DNA of 64,000 bases, from NCBI GenBank assembly GCA_026122225.1, contig JANEZZ010001871.1:1426001-1490000 (forward strand). Direction: 5' to 3'. This document shows, one piece after another, positions 35,100 to 47,761 of this stretch. Under the pieces are notes generated by a model. It was not told the DNA's origin, ran no database searches, and worked only from the letters and a program-made list of their open reading frames with translations. The translations under genes and the position numbers were made by a program. Within the stretch, counting starts at the first letter, position 1; the number at the start of each line of letters is the position of its first letter. The stretch comes from Heloderma charlesbogerti. Its lineage: Eukaryota; Chordata; Lepidosauria; Squamata; Helodermatidae.

Positions 35100-37250
35100 C
35101 CTCTAAAACACTATCTTATGAATACATCCACTGTTCAACTTTCTAAAGAAAGATGACTACAGATACTGACTGGGACCCAAAAAGCTGCTTGAGCTAGCCC
35201 TGTACAACTTCCTACTTTCAATTATTGATGTTCATGCTGTAGTGCAAACTCTTTTGAAGCTATCTCAGTTACAAATGCAGTGGGAGTGGAGCAGGAGCTC
35301 TTGGTCAAGGAAGAACAAGTCTAAAGCCTTCTTGGCCTTGCTGAACTAGTTTCATGGTCCTTTTAGATCCTGGTCATAATCTGGACTCATTTGTATAAAT
35401 CATGGTGGGATGGGACCATTAATAGCTACACATGGTGGCAATGATAACTTTTTGGTGTGTATGAAGGCCTTCAATCTCAAGCTATTTAAAGCCAGTTGTT
35501 CAGACTTGTCCTCTGAATTGCAGTGATCATGCCTTCCTAATATGTATGAAATAATCCCAGACTGCTAAACAAAATGAAAAGGATGTGATTTTGTCATTTT
35601 TAAAATTATTTTCCCCCCTACTGATCATGTGTTCTGCCTTTCCAAGGTTCCCCCTTCCTCAAAACAGCAGCACTGCTGATAATTTGGGTAGGAGTTTTTT
35701 ATTGGAAACACTTGTGTGAGTGAGCTATATGCAGCCTTTCAGCTTTTTTTTCTCCACTGGGATGTGAAACGTGCAATTTTGCCGAAGACTAAATGTCTTG
35801 GAATCAACTAAGTGGGTTGGCTGTTCTGCCCACCCCCTCAATTCTCCATGTACAACATTTTAACTGTAGAAAATTGTTCATGTATCTTGCCAAAGAGAAG
35901 TAATTTTTTTAGAATTTACTGATTCGTGTCTTGCCTTACTTGTAAATACTTTGATAGTGGAGAGTTAATTCTAAAGGCATTTATAGCTGTGAGCTGGTTT
36001 CATTAAAGCTAGTTGCTTTGAATATTGTAAATTATGCTTTCAAGGGTGGCTATTTACTGCTCTCTAAATCACATTTTGGTTATTTAAAATGTCTAGGGCA
36101 GGTTATTTTGTTAAACCCACATAAAACAAAAATTTAAGAGTGCTTCATGCTGGACTGGAATTTGAAGTGTCCACAAGGTGGGAGGTGGAGGAACTGCTGA
36201 GCCTCCTGGAAGGAGGATCATCTGGAAAGATGGGAGATATAAGCCACTTACGTTTTCTTGAACAGCTTATTTCTATCCTTGCTAAACGTGGCTGACTTTC
36301 TTCTGAGGAAAGTTACACAACCGTGAGAAACCTTGGATTCTAGCAAGACCTGAGCTGTCGTAGCTAAGATTGGGATCCAGTGTGGTTGGGGCTAAATACT
36401 TCTGAAGAAAAAAGTGTAACTAGTTTCCATTCAGCTCACTGCCATATGTACTCTTGCTTGCTCGGGGAACAGGAAACTGCCCCAGTAGGAGTTGGTTTGG
36501 TCGCTGGTCTGAAGTTGTACCAGTTTTGCAAGCGTGAACAGTTTCACATAGGAAAATGCAAATACATTTTATAAAATTGATCTGCAGAGGGGGGCAAATC
36601 CAACTCTTACCTACCTCACTGGTTTCACATTGTCCAAGGCTTTGAAATCCTGCACCATAGATGCTACCTATCTATAATGAGGCTTTAAGAAACCACTAGG
36701 TATCAGGTTAGGCAGAAACGGTTTACATAAATTTTAAGAGACTATTAGAAAATATTATGAGACTGGTTGAATACATCCACATTGGTGGGTACATTACAGT
36801 TTACCAAGCTGTTTCTTCAGCCTGCCTCAATATATTTTCAGGCTTAAAGTCTATATCCTGTAAGTGGCTTCCTAGCCCTTAGAGAAGGCGCTGTGCAGAA
36901 GCCTTGAATGCTTTTGTAATTTGTTTCCAGTTGTACAGGATGATTGGGTATTATGACAGCATAAGCTCATAGCAGCTTCACAGCAACATCAGTCAGGCCC
37001 CAACAAAGCTCCCCAAAGCTTCACCTGCTTTTAGCAGAGGGAGGTGGGGGAAGTCCTATCAGATTGTCTTAGCAGTAGAATGTGCAATCCAATATTTTCA
37101 ATGGGCATGTCCCACCACCCTCTGAAAGTAGCTCCCCCAGCATTTCTGAGTATTCCAAATATGTTCGAGGCATGTCTGGTAATGAAAATGGTTGAGGGGT
37201 TCTGAAAAAATGGCCCATTCAATCTGTCATTCATTGGGGGGGATGCCCCA
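35100..37250. other. Intergenic, nothing recognised
   Basis: No ORF with a recognisable product, no clear repeat and no conserved exon. Ordinary AT-rich intergenic sequence. Confidence 0.6.
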
Positions 37251-37254
37251 TTTT

Positions 37255-37600
37255 TTATTTGTTGTTGTTGTTGTTATTGTTGTATTTTTATCCCGCTCCT
37301 CAGCCAACAAAGGCTCCCGGAGCGGCTTACAATCAATGAACAAAGAAGATAGTCCCTGCCCGCAGGCTTACAATCTAAAAAAGTCACGACACACAAGGCA
37401 AAGGAAATGGGGAGGGGAGAAAAAAGAATTAGGTAAACTGTCAGCAGGGCTGGTGGGATGGCCCTGTTCCCCGCTCTCATCTCCCAAAGAGGGGCAGTCC
37501 AACTGGAGCAGGCCCTGATGTTCCCTTTGCCTGCTCCCTTGCTCCTTCTTCCCCACTGGGCCATGGATGTCAATTTGCAATCTCAAAACAGAGAACCCCT
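37255..37600. repeat. Dispersed repeat with (TTG)n head
   Basis: A (GTTGTT)n run leads into tatttttatcccgctcctca, gctcccggagcggcttacaa and agtccctgcccgcaggctta. Phrases of this type ('cttacaatctaaaa') are common in lizard LINE/SINE 3' ends, and a related phrase occurs at about 2900-2965 (cctgccttccaacgag ... ggcgacttacggttt). The exact family cannot be assigned. Confidence 0.5.
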
Positions 37601-40600
37601 GAGCTGTGGGTGTTCTAAGACAATAAAGGTTACCAATTATGAGTGCTGCTAGCTGAAAGCCAACAAGGACAAAGGCACATTGTACATCTTTGCCTCTCCG
37701 TTCCCAACACCTGGTACGCTTTTACTCTGACCCTGCCTTAAGGCTGCTTCACCATTATGTGATGGCAAATGTGTGCTCCCCGTTGCGTACATTTGGAGTT
37801 GTGACCCACCCATCCCTATTGTGTCCCACACAGCCTAAATAACATATTGGTCATGCACGCACCTTATGATTTTAAGTCTGCCAGTAAAACATTTCATGAG
37901 AATACCTTAAAATGTAATGTATGTGGTGGCCCTTAATGACTCAATTTCCTGACTCATACAACTATCGAGTATGTGTTCCTTACAACATGTCACCAATTGT
38001 TACTTTGTTTCTTTAAACTCTTCCTTCACAAATAGTTCCCAGGGCCACTTTTGAGAATGGAGTCAGGATAGGCATGTGCAAAGTCTTCTGCACCTCCCCC
38101 TCTAATGTGGTATGATGAAGGATGATATGCAAATATGTTAACTAAAATGTGGCCTCCTGGCAAATCCTGTTGCCACAGACACCGGTCTCCCCACATCCTT
38201 CTCTTGTCTTAAGGTTGGAAACTTAAGGGTTGGATTTGGCCCAGGGGATCTCCAGTTGCTGCTTCCTACTTTAGATATGGCTTCCTTTCCCACTTCATTT
38301 TTTTACTACGTAGATGAACCTCCTGAGTTGAAAGTTCTGACTCATGCCTTATCCCAGACCATATTCCGTGGCTGGAGGCCAAACAGCTTTTGAGAATGTA
38401 ACTTAGTGGCTGGTCTACCAAGAAGATATTCTAGCAATTTCTTGCTTAAGAACAAAATGTGTTTGTTTTGGCACAAGCATTCTTAGCATGAATTTCCTCT
38501 TCGTAGTGGATGCCAAGAGAAATAGTCATGTAATTCCCATTCTCTATGTGCATATTGATGGAGGGGTGTTGCACATATTGGAACGTTTTTGTGAAGACCC
38601 ACATAGAGTGAGACACATGAGAACTCCCAGCCAAAGTGATCACTAAAGGACAACAGTGCCAAACTCTTTTGTTTTTTTGAAGTAGGGACTCCCTGATGGA
38701 AACAGTTCTCAGATCCTGTTTTGATGAGAGCCAAGGAAAACAGTGGAAATAGTATGTATAAACTAAGCCGCTATTAAAAAGTGGGAGTTCATTTCTTTAC
38801 ATTTCCATTTTTTAATGGTTTCACTGCACCTTATCTGAAAGGCTTAAGATGTAAGGTACTTAAATCTACACATAAAAATCATATCAATCTATATCTAAAA
38901 AATAAGATGGCATGCACAAATCCCAGCAAGATCAAAATATTCCAACCTCGGGTGGGCAGACTTCAGGCATGTGGGATGTACTTAGTTTTTTACTAGAACC
39001 CCAGGATCCACTGTGTGTGCATACACGCATACTTGGGCCTCACCTAGCACTGCATGCAGCCTTCAGGGCTGAAAAGGTTGTCCAAACCTGATCTAGACCA
39101 TCACTTGTGACAAGATTAGATGGGTGTACTGTGCTGTGCGTAGTACACATAGCAAAATACGTTGGTGTGCCTGCTGCATGTTGCCATCAACTTGCGGGTT
39201 GCATGCTAATTCCTACAAGTACTTTCAGTGCAAAAGTGTGTAGCACCTGAAGGAGCCATAAATGCTATCCTAACTAAGGTCATTCTCACACTTCCGTTTG
39301 TGGTATGATTGTAGCTGCAATGCTGAATCATATGAGGTTCAAAGGACAGAGTCATGTGTGAGAGAAAATAGCTCCCACATGTGGGGACTCTTAACTACAT
39401 CAAAACTATGCTTAGGTGGTTACACTCTTGTGGTGAAAACTGCCATACTCCATATGGGGGTTGTTTCACACATGGCTGTTGCTGCAGTTTGGACTCAACT
39501 TGATTTGGCATGGCAGCAGCACCAACACTCCAAAGGCAACTAGAGAACTGGCTGGGCCTTAACGTCTTCTTGTGTGTGTGTTTGGCTTCCCCCAAACTTC
39601 ATTTGCTAGTCAAATCTATTTCTTCAGGTGCTTCTAACTTCATTCCCATTTATAAATGGACAGGCAATTGTATTACAAATGATTATCTTCTTGCTTGGGA
39701 GATTTATTTTGATACCATTTCTTACATTAAAGATAGTTGAGATTCATCATGTCTCATGCCTAAAGCCCTGTCATGATCTGCAAGAGAGAAATAAGTTGCC
39801 CTTGTAACACTCTAGTGCCTTTTTTTATTAGAAGATGATGGTGGAAATGTGAGATGCCTAGAAACTGCTTGGGAAAAATCCATCAGGACACAAATCCAAA
39901 TGAGGATTCTACTGTAAGTGTCTTGGCTGTAATGTCTAAGCTTTTAATCAATAATGTACCTCAAGGAGGTTATCCAAAGAATAAGGAAACATGGCGCAAT
40001 TTAAAGGTTTGTGTGTGCTTCATCTAAGCAGCATTCTAAAATTTCAAATGTTTATAAACATTTGTTCATATTAAAAAAATAATATGCAGGAATTTTCTGG
40101 AACCCTTCCTGTTAATACCTAAGTACCACCAGCTGGTTTGCTGCTAGCTTAGCCCCTTATCAGGCAAGCCAGATGATACAGAAAGATACTGTTTTTCTGC
40201 CATATGTGCCTTGAGACATAGGCATGCTAGGCTAAATTAAAAACAGCTTTAGTGCTATCTAGCCATTTCCTGACTTTTGTTAGTATAAGCCAGACATTTG
40301 TCACAGTTAGTGATTTGCTTATGGGTATTGTCTACATAAGCTATTGTGTCCCCCATGCCACCCCATGGAGTCCTGCCTATATTAGGTAAGAGAAAAGTAA
40401 GTTTGAATGAAGCAGGAGAAATACCCCTTTAGTGCACAGATAGCTCATAAACGATTATGGGCTTATTTTTCCATTAAAAGGAATTTCTGAGCTGGGAAAG
40501 TTGTGCAAAGTATCTGATTATACACCAGTGCTATTCAGTCAGATGGCACACTTGGCCTCTTCTTTTACATCAGTGCTTCCATCTAACACAATGTGCAATT

Positions 40601-40915
40601 CTGATTCACGATCAGAACTTGTGTATAAAAATAAAATCTGCAACAGTGCTCTAAAGAGGGTTATTGGGATGGGATCAAACAATCTTCAAAGCACAGATAG
40701 TCCAATACTGGAGAGAATGTTGAGTCTCCTTTATTTCTGTTGATAGTATATTATATATATAGTATATATTATAAATTCTGAGAGTCCATTTGTCATGTTC
40801 ATCTGATCACTCAGTTTAACATTGAAGAACGAATAATATTTATGTTTAAAATGAAAAAAACCACACCCTCAGTAGATGAATCAATGTAGAAACACACAAT
40901 TCTAGATCTTTACAT
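37600..40915. other. Intergenic, nothing recognised
   Basis: No gene, RNA or clear transposon seen. A short AT-repeat patch lies near 40743-40772 (tatattatatatatagtata). Confidence 0.6.
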
Positions 40916-40917
40916 TC

Positions 40918-43900
40918 GTTGTTTTTTATTCGCTCAGTCGCTTCCGACTCTTCGTGACTTCATGGACCAGCCCACGCCAGAACTTCCTGTCAGCTGTTGC
41001 CACCCCCAGCTCCCCCAAGGTTGAGTCCATCACCTCCAGAATATCATCCATCCATCTTCCTCTTGGTCAGCCACTCTTCCTTTTGCCTTCCACTTTCCCT
41101 AGCGTCAGCAACTTCTCCAGGGTACCCTGTCTTCTCATTATGTGGCCAAAGTACTTCAGTTTTGCCTTTAATATCCTTCCCTCAAGTGAGCAGTCTGGCT
41201 TTATTTCCTGGAGTATGGATTGGTTTGATCTTCTTGCAGTCCAAGGCACTCTCAGAATTTTCCTCCAGCACCACAGTTCAAAAGCATCTATCTTCCTTCG
41301 CTCAGCCTTCCTTATGGTCCAGCTCTCACAGCCATCGGTTACTACGGGGAATACCATTGCTTGAACTTTGCGGACCTTTGTTGTCAGTGTGATGTCTCTG
41401 CTCTTAACTATTTTATCAAGATTTGTCATTGCTGTCCTCCCAAGAAGTAAACGTCTTCTGATTTCCTGGCTGCAGTCAGCGTCTGCAGTAATCTTTGTAC
41501 CTAGAAAGACAAAGTCTGTCACTGTTTTCTCCCTCTATTTGCCAGTTATCAATCCAGCTGGTTGCCATAATCTTGGTTTTTTTGAGGTTTAACTGCAACC
41601 CAGCTTTTGCACTTTCTTCTTTCACCTTCATCATAAGGTTCCTCAGCTCCTCCTCGCTTTCAGCCATCAAAGTGGTATCATCTGCATATCTGAGATTGTT
41701 AATGTTTCTCCCAGCGATTTTAACTCCAGCCTTGGATTCATCAAGCCCAGCATGTCGCATGATGCGTTCTGCGTACCGGTTGAATAGGTAGGGTGAGAGT
41801 ATACAACCCTGCCGTACTCCTTTCCCAATCTTAAACCAGTCCGTTGTTCTGTGGTCTGTTCTTACCGTTGCTACTTGGTCGTTATACAGATTCCTCAGGA
41901 GGCAGACAAGATGACTTGGTATCTCCATACCACCACGAACTTGCCACCATTTGTTATGATCCACACAGTCAAAAGCTTTAGAATAGCCAATAAAACAGAA
42001 ATACATGTTTCTCTGAAACTCTGGCTTTCTCCATTATCCAGCAGATATTGGCAATTTGGTCTCTAGTTCCTCTGCCTTTTCTAAACCCAGCTTGTACATG
42101 TGGCAATTCTCGTTTCATGAATTGCTGGAGTCTACCTTGCAAGATCTTGAGCATTACCTTACTGGCATGTGAAATAAGTGCCACTGTTCGATAGTTTGAG
42201 TTCTAGTGTTTCCCTTTTTTGGTGTGGGGATATGAGTTGATTTTTTCCAGTCTGGTGGCCATTCTTGTGTTTTCCAAATTTGCTGGCATATGGCATGCAT
42301 CACCTTGACAGCATCATCTTGCAAGATTTTAAACAGTTCAGCTGGGATACCGTCATCTCCTGCTGCCTTGTTATTAGCAATGCTTCTTAAGGCCCATTCA
42401 ACCTCACTCATCAAATCTATCCCCGATATTTTTATCCTTCCTATACAGATCTTCTGTATATTCTTGCCACCTTTTCTTGATCTCTTCTGCTTCTGTTAGG
42501 TCCTTGCCATCTTTGTTTTTGATCATACCCATTTTTGCCTGGAATTTACCTCCGATGTTTCTGATTTTCTGGAAGAGGTCTCTTGTCCTTCCTATTCTAT
42601 TATCTTCTTCCACTTTTGCGCATTGCTTGTTTAAAAATAATTCCTTATCTCTTCTGGCTAACCTCTGGAATTTTGCATTTAATTGGGCATATCTCCCCCT
42701 ATCACTGTTGCCTTCTGCTTTCCTTCTTTCTTGGGCTACTTCCAGTGTCTCAGCAGACAGCCATCTTGTCTTCTTGGTTTTCTTTTTCTTTGGGATGTTT
42801 TTTGTTGCTGCCTCCTGAACAATGTTGCGAACTTCTGTCCATAGTTCTTCCGGGACCCTATCTACTAAATCTAGTCCCTTAAATCTATTCTTCACCTCCA
42901 CTGCATATTCATTAGGAATATTAGTGAGCTCATATCTAACTGATCTGTGGGGCTTCCCTATTCTCTTTAGTCTGATTCTAAATTGTGCAATAAGAAGTTC
43001 ATGATCTGAACTACAGTCAGCTCCAGGTCTTGTTTTTACCGACTATATAGATGTCCGCCACCTTTGGCTACAAAGGATGTAGTCAATCTGATTTCGGTGT
43101 CGACCATCTGGTGAAGTCCATGTATAAAGTCGTCTTTTAGGTTGTTGGAAGAGAGTGTTTGTTATGCACAGTGAGTTGTCTTGGCAAAATTCTATCAGCC
43201 TATGTCCCGCTTCATTTTGTTCTCCCAGACCATGCTTGGCTGTAATTCCAGGTGTCGTTTGACTACCCACCTTAGCATTCCAGTCTCCTGTAATGAAAAT
43301 AACATCTCTTTTTGGCATATTATCCAGTAGGTGATGCAGATCCTTGTAGAACTGATCTACTTCTGCTTCTTCAGCATCTGTGACTGGGGTGTATATTTGG
43401 ATCACTGTGATGTTAAATGGCTTACCCTGAATTCAAATTGAGATCATTCTATCATTTTTTGGATTGTATCCAAGCACTGCTTTAGCCATTTCATTATTAA
43501 TTATGAAGGCTACTCCATTTCTTCTGTGGTTCTCTTGTTCACAGTAGTAGATCTGGTGGTCATCTGATGTGAAGTGGCCCATTCCAGTCCATTTCAGTTC
43601 ACTGACACCCAAAATGTCTATATTTAACCTTGACATCTCCCCAATAACCCCATCCAATTTGCTCTTGGTCATAGATCTTACATTCCAGGTTCCTATGGTG
43701 TGTTGATCTTTACAACATCGGATTCATCGTTCACCACCAGCACCGTTGGCCGCTAGCCGTCCTTTCAGCTTTGAGCTAGCTGCATCATCACATCTGAGGC
43801 TAGTTGAACTTATCCTCTGTTCCTCCCCAGTAGCATTTTGACCATCTTCCGACCTGGGAGTCCCATCTTCCGATGGTTTACCGACATATCTCTGGTTGTA

Positions 43901-44090
43901 CTGATCCATTTAGTTTTCATGGCAAGAATACTGGGGTGGGTTGCCATTTCCTTCCCCCGGGATCGTATTTAGTCTGACCTCTCTGCCATGACCTTCCCAT
44001 CTTGGGTGTCCCTTCACGGTTTAGCTCATGGCGTCATTGAGGTGCTCAAGCTCCAGCACCACGACAAGGTAACCATCTCCTTTGCTGGAG
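40918..44090 (-). mobile_element. Bov-B (RTE) LINE, near full length, inactive
   Basis: Read on the - strand the element runs from about 44090 (ggtgctggagcttgagcacc) to about 40918 (cgctcagtcgcttccgactc inverted). Endonuclease: NIDILGVSELKWTGMGHFTS near 43600, VIFITGDWNAKVGSQTTPG near 43300 and RHRNQIDYILCSQRW near 43080. Reverse transcriptase: NKAAGDDGIPAELFK near 42360, KAFDCVDHNKWW near 41970, GVRQGCILSPYLFNRYAERI near 41800 and NNLRYADDTTLMAE near 41680, then the CESWTIRKAERRKIDAFELW tail near 41300. Order and ~3.17 kb length match Bov-B. At least four frameshifts or stops break the frame (near 43420, 43030, 42410 and 42200). Confidence 0.95.
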
Positions 44091-44571
44091 TATATTCTAG
44101 TCTTTAAATTAATGAACACCATAGTCATTGAGGTTCCAAATAGTATGGCAGATATCTCAGGATTTAAAATGGCAGTTTGATTAAATCTTAGGTAGCTGCA
44201 ACCGAAATATATGTATTTTGAGAAATTTGTGACATCAGTGAACATATAATTTTTTTTACAAATAAGTTTAATGGGAGGAAACAAAGGGAAGAAATGGTGA
44301 CTTTAATATGTGACAAGTGAGGGCCTACAACAAACTTGTGGCAGAGATGGGTGGGACAGCTTGGGTAGAACAGGAAAGAGAATTGCCACCTTCAGTATGT
44401 CAACTTCAGCCATCCCTGGACTGTTACAGCGTAGCCACTGGTAATCTCAAAACCAGATTACTGTAATGCACTCTATGTCAGGCTTCCCTTGGGTTTGGTC
44501 TGGAAGCCACAGCTGGAGCAGAATGCAGTGGCAAGACTGCTAACTGGGGCCTCTTTCCTAAAGCAAGATAC

Positions 44572-45099
44572 TGTCAGGGTGGAAACTGAGCCGATAGAAC
44601 CCCAGAGCAGTTCTGATTCTGAGGAGGAACAGCAATCCGTGGGAGAGGAGCGCGCTCATCTCTCACAGGCACAGCAGCTGGCAGAGATTCCTCCTGCCAG
44701 CATTCCTGAGATAGTGACCTTGGCAGCGAGAAAGTGCGGGAGGAGGGCTTGCTGGACACTCGACGCCGACAGCGATGACAGCTGGAGGGCACGGAAAGGA
44801 GGCGTAGCGCTCATTTGGTGCACAAGCAATGGTCGCGTCCCGAGAACCCAAGGGAAAGAGGGAGGAACTCTCCTTAGCCCATAAGTTCAGGGTCTTCCCG
44901 TGATTCTCCTTCAAACGGGGACCAACTGCCTAACTACTAACTAAATAGGCTACTCTGCTGTTCCTTGCTTAGTCGCTGGTGATTCGCATCTGAGTCATTA
45001 AGTTGTAAGAGGATTAAAGCCTTGAAAAGAATCCTTTTATTTGTGTCTTGAGTTAGCTATTGGAGTAGACTGAAAGAGGCTGCCAGGGTGCTCCTGACA
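44572..45099 (+). mobile_element. Solo LTR A (Gypsy- or ERV-like)
   Basis: Starts TGTCAGGGTGGAA and ends GCTCCTGACA, i.e. TG...CA with a 7 bp terminal inverted repeat (TGTCAGG/CCTGACA). It is flanked by GATAC at 44567-44571 and 45100-45104, an exact 5 bp target duplication. An open frame begins at its second base (VRVETEPIEPQSSSDSEEEQ) but shifts frame after about 45 codons. A gattaaagccttg segment sits where copies B and C have AATAAAGCCTTGG. No internal region adjoins it. Confidence 0.93.
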
Positions 45100-45257
45100 G
45101 ATACACCTTTGCTAAAAACCATACGGGCTGCTAATAAGCTACTGGGCCAAGTGTAAGGTGTTCTTAACATATAAAGTCAGAGGGAGCACTTCTGCGGGCG
45201 CCACATGCTCCTGAGGTTCGCCTCTGGAGCACTAGCAGTAGAGAGTTTAGTGTTGCA

Positions 45258-45924
45258 TAGGGGTGGACGAAAGTCGCTTACCTGTCGTCGAAGGACGTTC
45301 GCGGTGGGGGGGAGGCGCTTCGCTGCTCCCCCCGCGAAGTTCCGGCCGGGGGGGGAGGCTTCCCGCCTCGGCCAAAATTCAGGCCGGGGGGGGAGGCTTC
45401 CCGCCTCGGCCCGGCCGAAATTCAGGCTGGGGGGGAGGCTTCCCGCCTCGCCTGGCTGCGAACGCGAAAGTTTAAAAACAAAAACGCCCCCTGATAGGCT
45501 ACGTGACGATTCACGTAGCCTATCACGGCTAGATCTGCAAAGTCAGCCGTGATAGGCTACGTCAATCGTCACGTAGCCTATCACGGGTGACTTAAAAAAA
45601 AAAAACAATCACGTACGCTAATGGCGGCCCCCATAGGGAGCCGCCATTCGCGTTCCTTATTTAGTCGCTGTAGTCTACGTAAATGTTTACGTAGACTACG
45701 GCGAAAATAAGGGCAACGCAAATAGCGTTAGCCCCGCTCGAACACCCGCTGAACCGCCGGCCGGACCCGCCACCGGGAGGGACATTTGGTGAAGGTAAGT
45801 CCCGTCCCGGGGGGGGGGTGCGGGGTGGGGTTCGGAGGATTTCTCCCCGAAACTTGTTCGGGGGGCCGAACATGTTGGCGCTCGGCCCCCCGAAGTTTCG
45901 GGGAGAAATTCTCCGCCATCCCTA
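45258..45924. mobile_element. hAT-like non-autonomous element rich in hairpins
   Basis: Ends read TAGGGGTGGACGAA and, inverted, TAGGGATGGCGGAG. Flanks GTGTTGCA (45250-45257) and GTGCAGCA (45925-45932) match at 6 of 8 positions, as for an aged 8 bp hAT duplication. Inside are a GC-rich ~50 bp unit repeated three times (about 45339-45460), two perfect 15 bp stems (45492-45506/45511-45525 and 45548-45562/45571-45585) that share one sequence, a perfect 14 bp stem (45670-45683/45686-45699), and a ~30 bp imperfect stem (about 45838-45909). No transposase. It is CpG-rich unlike its surroundings. Confidence 0.75.
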
Positions 45925-46204
45925 GTGCAGCACGCATCCTTGAGGACACTTTCCCAAGCATCATTAGAGAGGCCCACACAGTTCTGACATTTAGACATCT
46001 TCTGGAGACCCATCTCTTCACACAGGCATTCCCTGAAGTGTCACCCAGCCAGCAATGGTCTTGTAGTACACAGTAGAGTGTGCAGCTTTAATATTTTTAT
46101 TATTGTTTTGTTATATTTTGTTGTTGTTTTGATGGTACAATATTTTATGTTCACCACTTTGATACCGCTGTGGAAAGCGGTATATCAATTTGAGTAATAA
46201 ATAA

Positions 46205-46323
46205 AGGGTGCAATCCTATGCATGTTTAGACAGAAAAAAGTCCTAGAACTCCCAGTATCCTGGAATGCTGGGAATTGTGGGACTCTTTTTTTTTTTGTCT
46301 AAACATGTATAGGATTGCACCCT
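46205..46323. repeat. Palindromic MITE (gggtgcaatcctat family)
   Basis: The left end agggtgcaatcctatgcatg plus tttagacagaaaaaagtcc pairs with the right end ggactctttttttttttgtc plus taaacatgtataggattgca and ccct. It is almost perfectly palindromic over 119 bp. Confidence 0.85.
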
Positions 46324-46922
46324 AATTTTCCCTCCTTCCCCTCAGTCCAAAAGGTCCTCAGCTAGTGGGCCAGTTGAAGCTGGGCAAAGGTGCTACCTGA
46401 TCCTCCAGGAGCATCCCCAAGCTGTGAACCTGATCCTTCAGGGGGAATGCCACCCGATCCAGAACAGGCTGTATTCCAGTGCCAGAGTAGCTTGTCTATT
46501 GACCAAACAGTTCCTCCATCCTGTCTCAACTGAGCGTCAACTTCTTAACCCATATCTAATTCATGCATTTGTGTGCATTCTCACTTCTCCTAATGTATGC
46601 ATCAGAGCCATTTAAAGTACTATCTCCTCAAGCGCTACCTGCTGCCAAATGTCTTTGCCATTATTATTTTTTGGTTGACAGCAGCAGCTACTATAATTCC
46701 TCCCCCCCACCTTTTGCTTTCAGCTCCAAAGAGCACTTGCCAGGGGAGGAAATGTCTGCAACTCCTACACAATGACTGAGTTCTAAAGATCAGCAGAACA
46801 ATAGAAGAAAGTGAGGAGAAATCCAGCAACAGCAGAAAATATGGGAGGAGGAGGAAGTAACCAATACATGTAGGTATTGTGTGCTGTCCCACTTCCCAGT
46901 ACCATTCTTATGTGTAAATCAG

Positions 46923-47062
46923 AGGTAGGTAGCCTGGTGTCCTCCAGATGTTTTTAATTACAACTCCCATCAGCCCCAGCCAGCATGGCCAATGATCAGG
47001 AATGCTGGGAGCTATACTCCAAGACATCTGGAGGGAACAAGGCTGGGGAAGTCCGGTATAAA
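46923..47062. repeat. hAT-like palindromic MITE, copy 1
   Basis: Reads tcctccagatgtttttaatt and acaactcccatcagccccag, then, inverted, gctgggagctatactccaag and acatctggagggaacaaggc. The same element occurs at 49977-50095. A related half-copy may lie near 47555-47660. Confidence 0.75.
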
Positions 47063-47761
47063 TAATTCTTCTGTACATTCTGAGAACTGGCAGGGACTTT
47101 TTCTTTGTGATTTCCACTCCATGCGGACCAGACGTAGAGGTCTGACTGCACTCCCTCAGCCAGTTAGCCATGGTCAGGAGATGGGAAGGACATTTGATAT
47201 TTTTCTGCATGCTATTACTATACGATCCAGAAGCAGGCAAATTTTTGACTTTTATGCTAAAAAGCAGCTATTGGTACAGGCAGTTGCAACACCAGCTGTA
47301 TACCCAACATATGTTTTTGTATAGACGTAACTTCTGTTTACAACAGGAGTTACTCTCAATGGAGGCAATCTAAAACTTACCAGACCCCAATCCTTATTGA
47401 AATTGGGCAAATAAACGTTTGACTAGTGGTGTTAAGTGTACATACCATTGCACCCCTGGTGAGTCTAAAGCAGGCTCCAGTGTCAGTGAAGCGGTTAACG
47501 CTATCAGGGAGAATTTGTGCTTTGCTCAATCCAAATCAACTGACCAGTCCAGCCTTTCCCAAACTGGCATGCCTCCCAATCTGCTGTACCACAACTCGCA
47601 TAATCTCCAGCTAGCACTCTAACTGGGGATGATGGCAGTTTTAGAGCAGCACATCTGGACTTGCACCAGGTTGGTTCCTTTTAAGCTTTAGGTTTTATTT
47701 TTAACCTAGATTGTAAGCCAGGGAGTTCATGTGTTTTGCAAAGCACATTGCTAATAATAAT

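Larger units (their letters stand above)
44400..46200 (+). mobile_element. L2 LINE 3' end split by two later insertions
   Basis: Pieces at 44405-44571, 45100-45257 and 45925-46200 form one L2 tail: attactgtaatgcactctat and cagaatgcagtggcaagact, then ctaataagctactgggccaa, then cttctggagacccatctctt and the 3' end gtggaaagcggtatatcaat with AATAAATAAA. A solo LTR (44572-45099) and a hAT-like element (45258-45924) interrupt it. The L2 is therefore older than both. Confidence 0.85.

Noticed and set aside
41067..43909. Long - strand ORFs resembling 'craniofacial development protein 2-like' annotations
   Set aside because: Such annotations are Bov-B endonuclease sequence; all pieces belong to the Bov-B LINE.
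44489..44884. 131-codon ORF as a host gene
   Set aside because: It begins in an L2 relic and continues in LTR A, where the frame shifts relative to LTR C; a chance fusion.
45339..45460. Tandem ~50 bp units that look array-like
   Set aside because: They are imperfect contiguous repeats without spacers in a vertebrate transposable element; not a CRISPR array.
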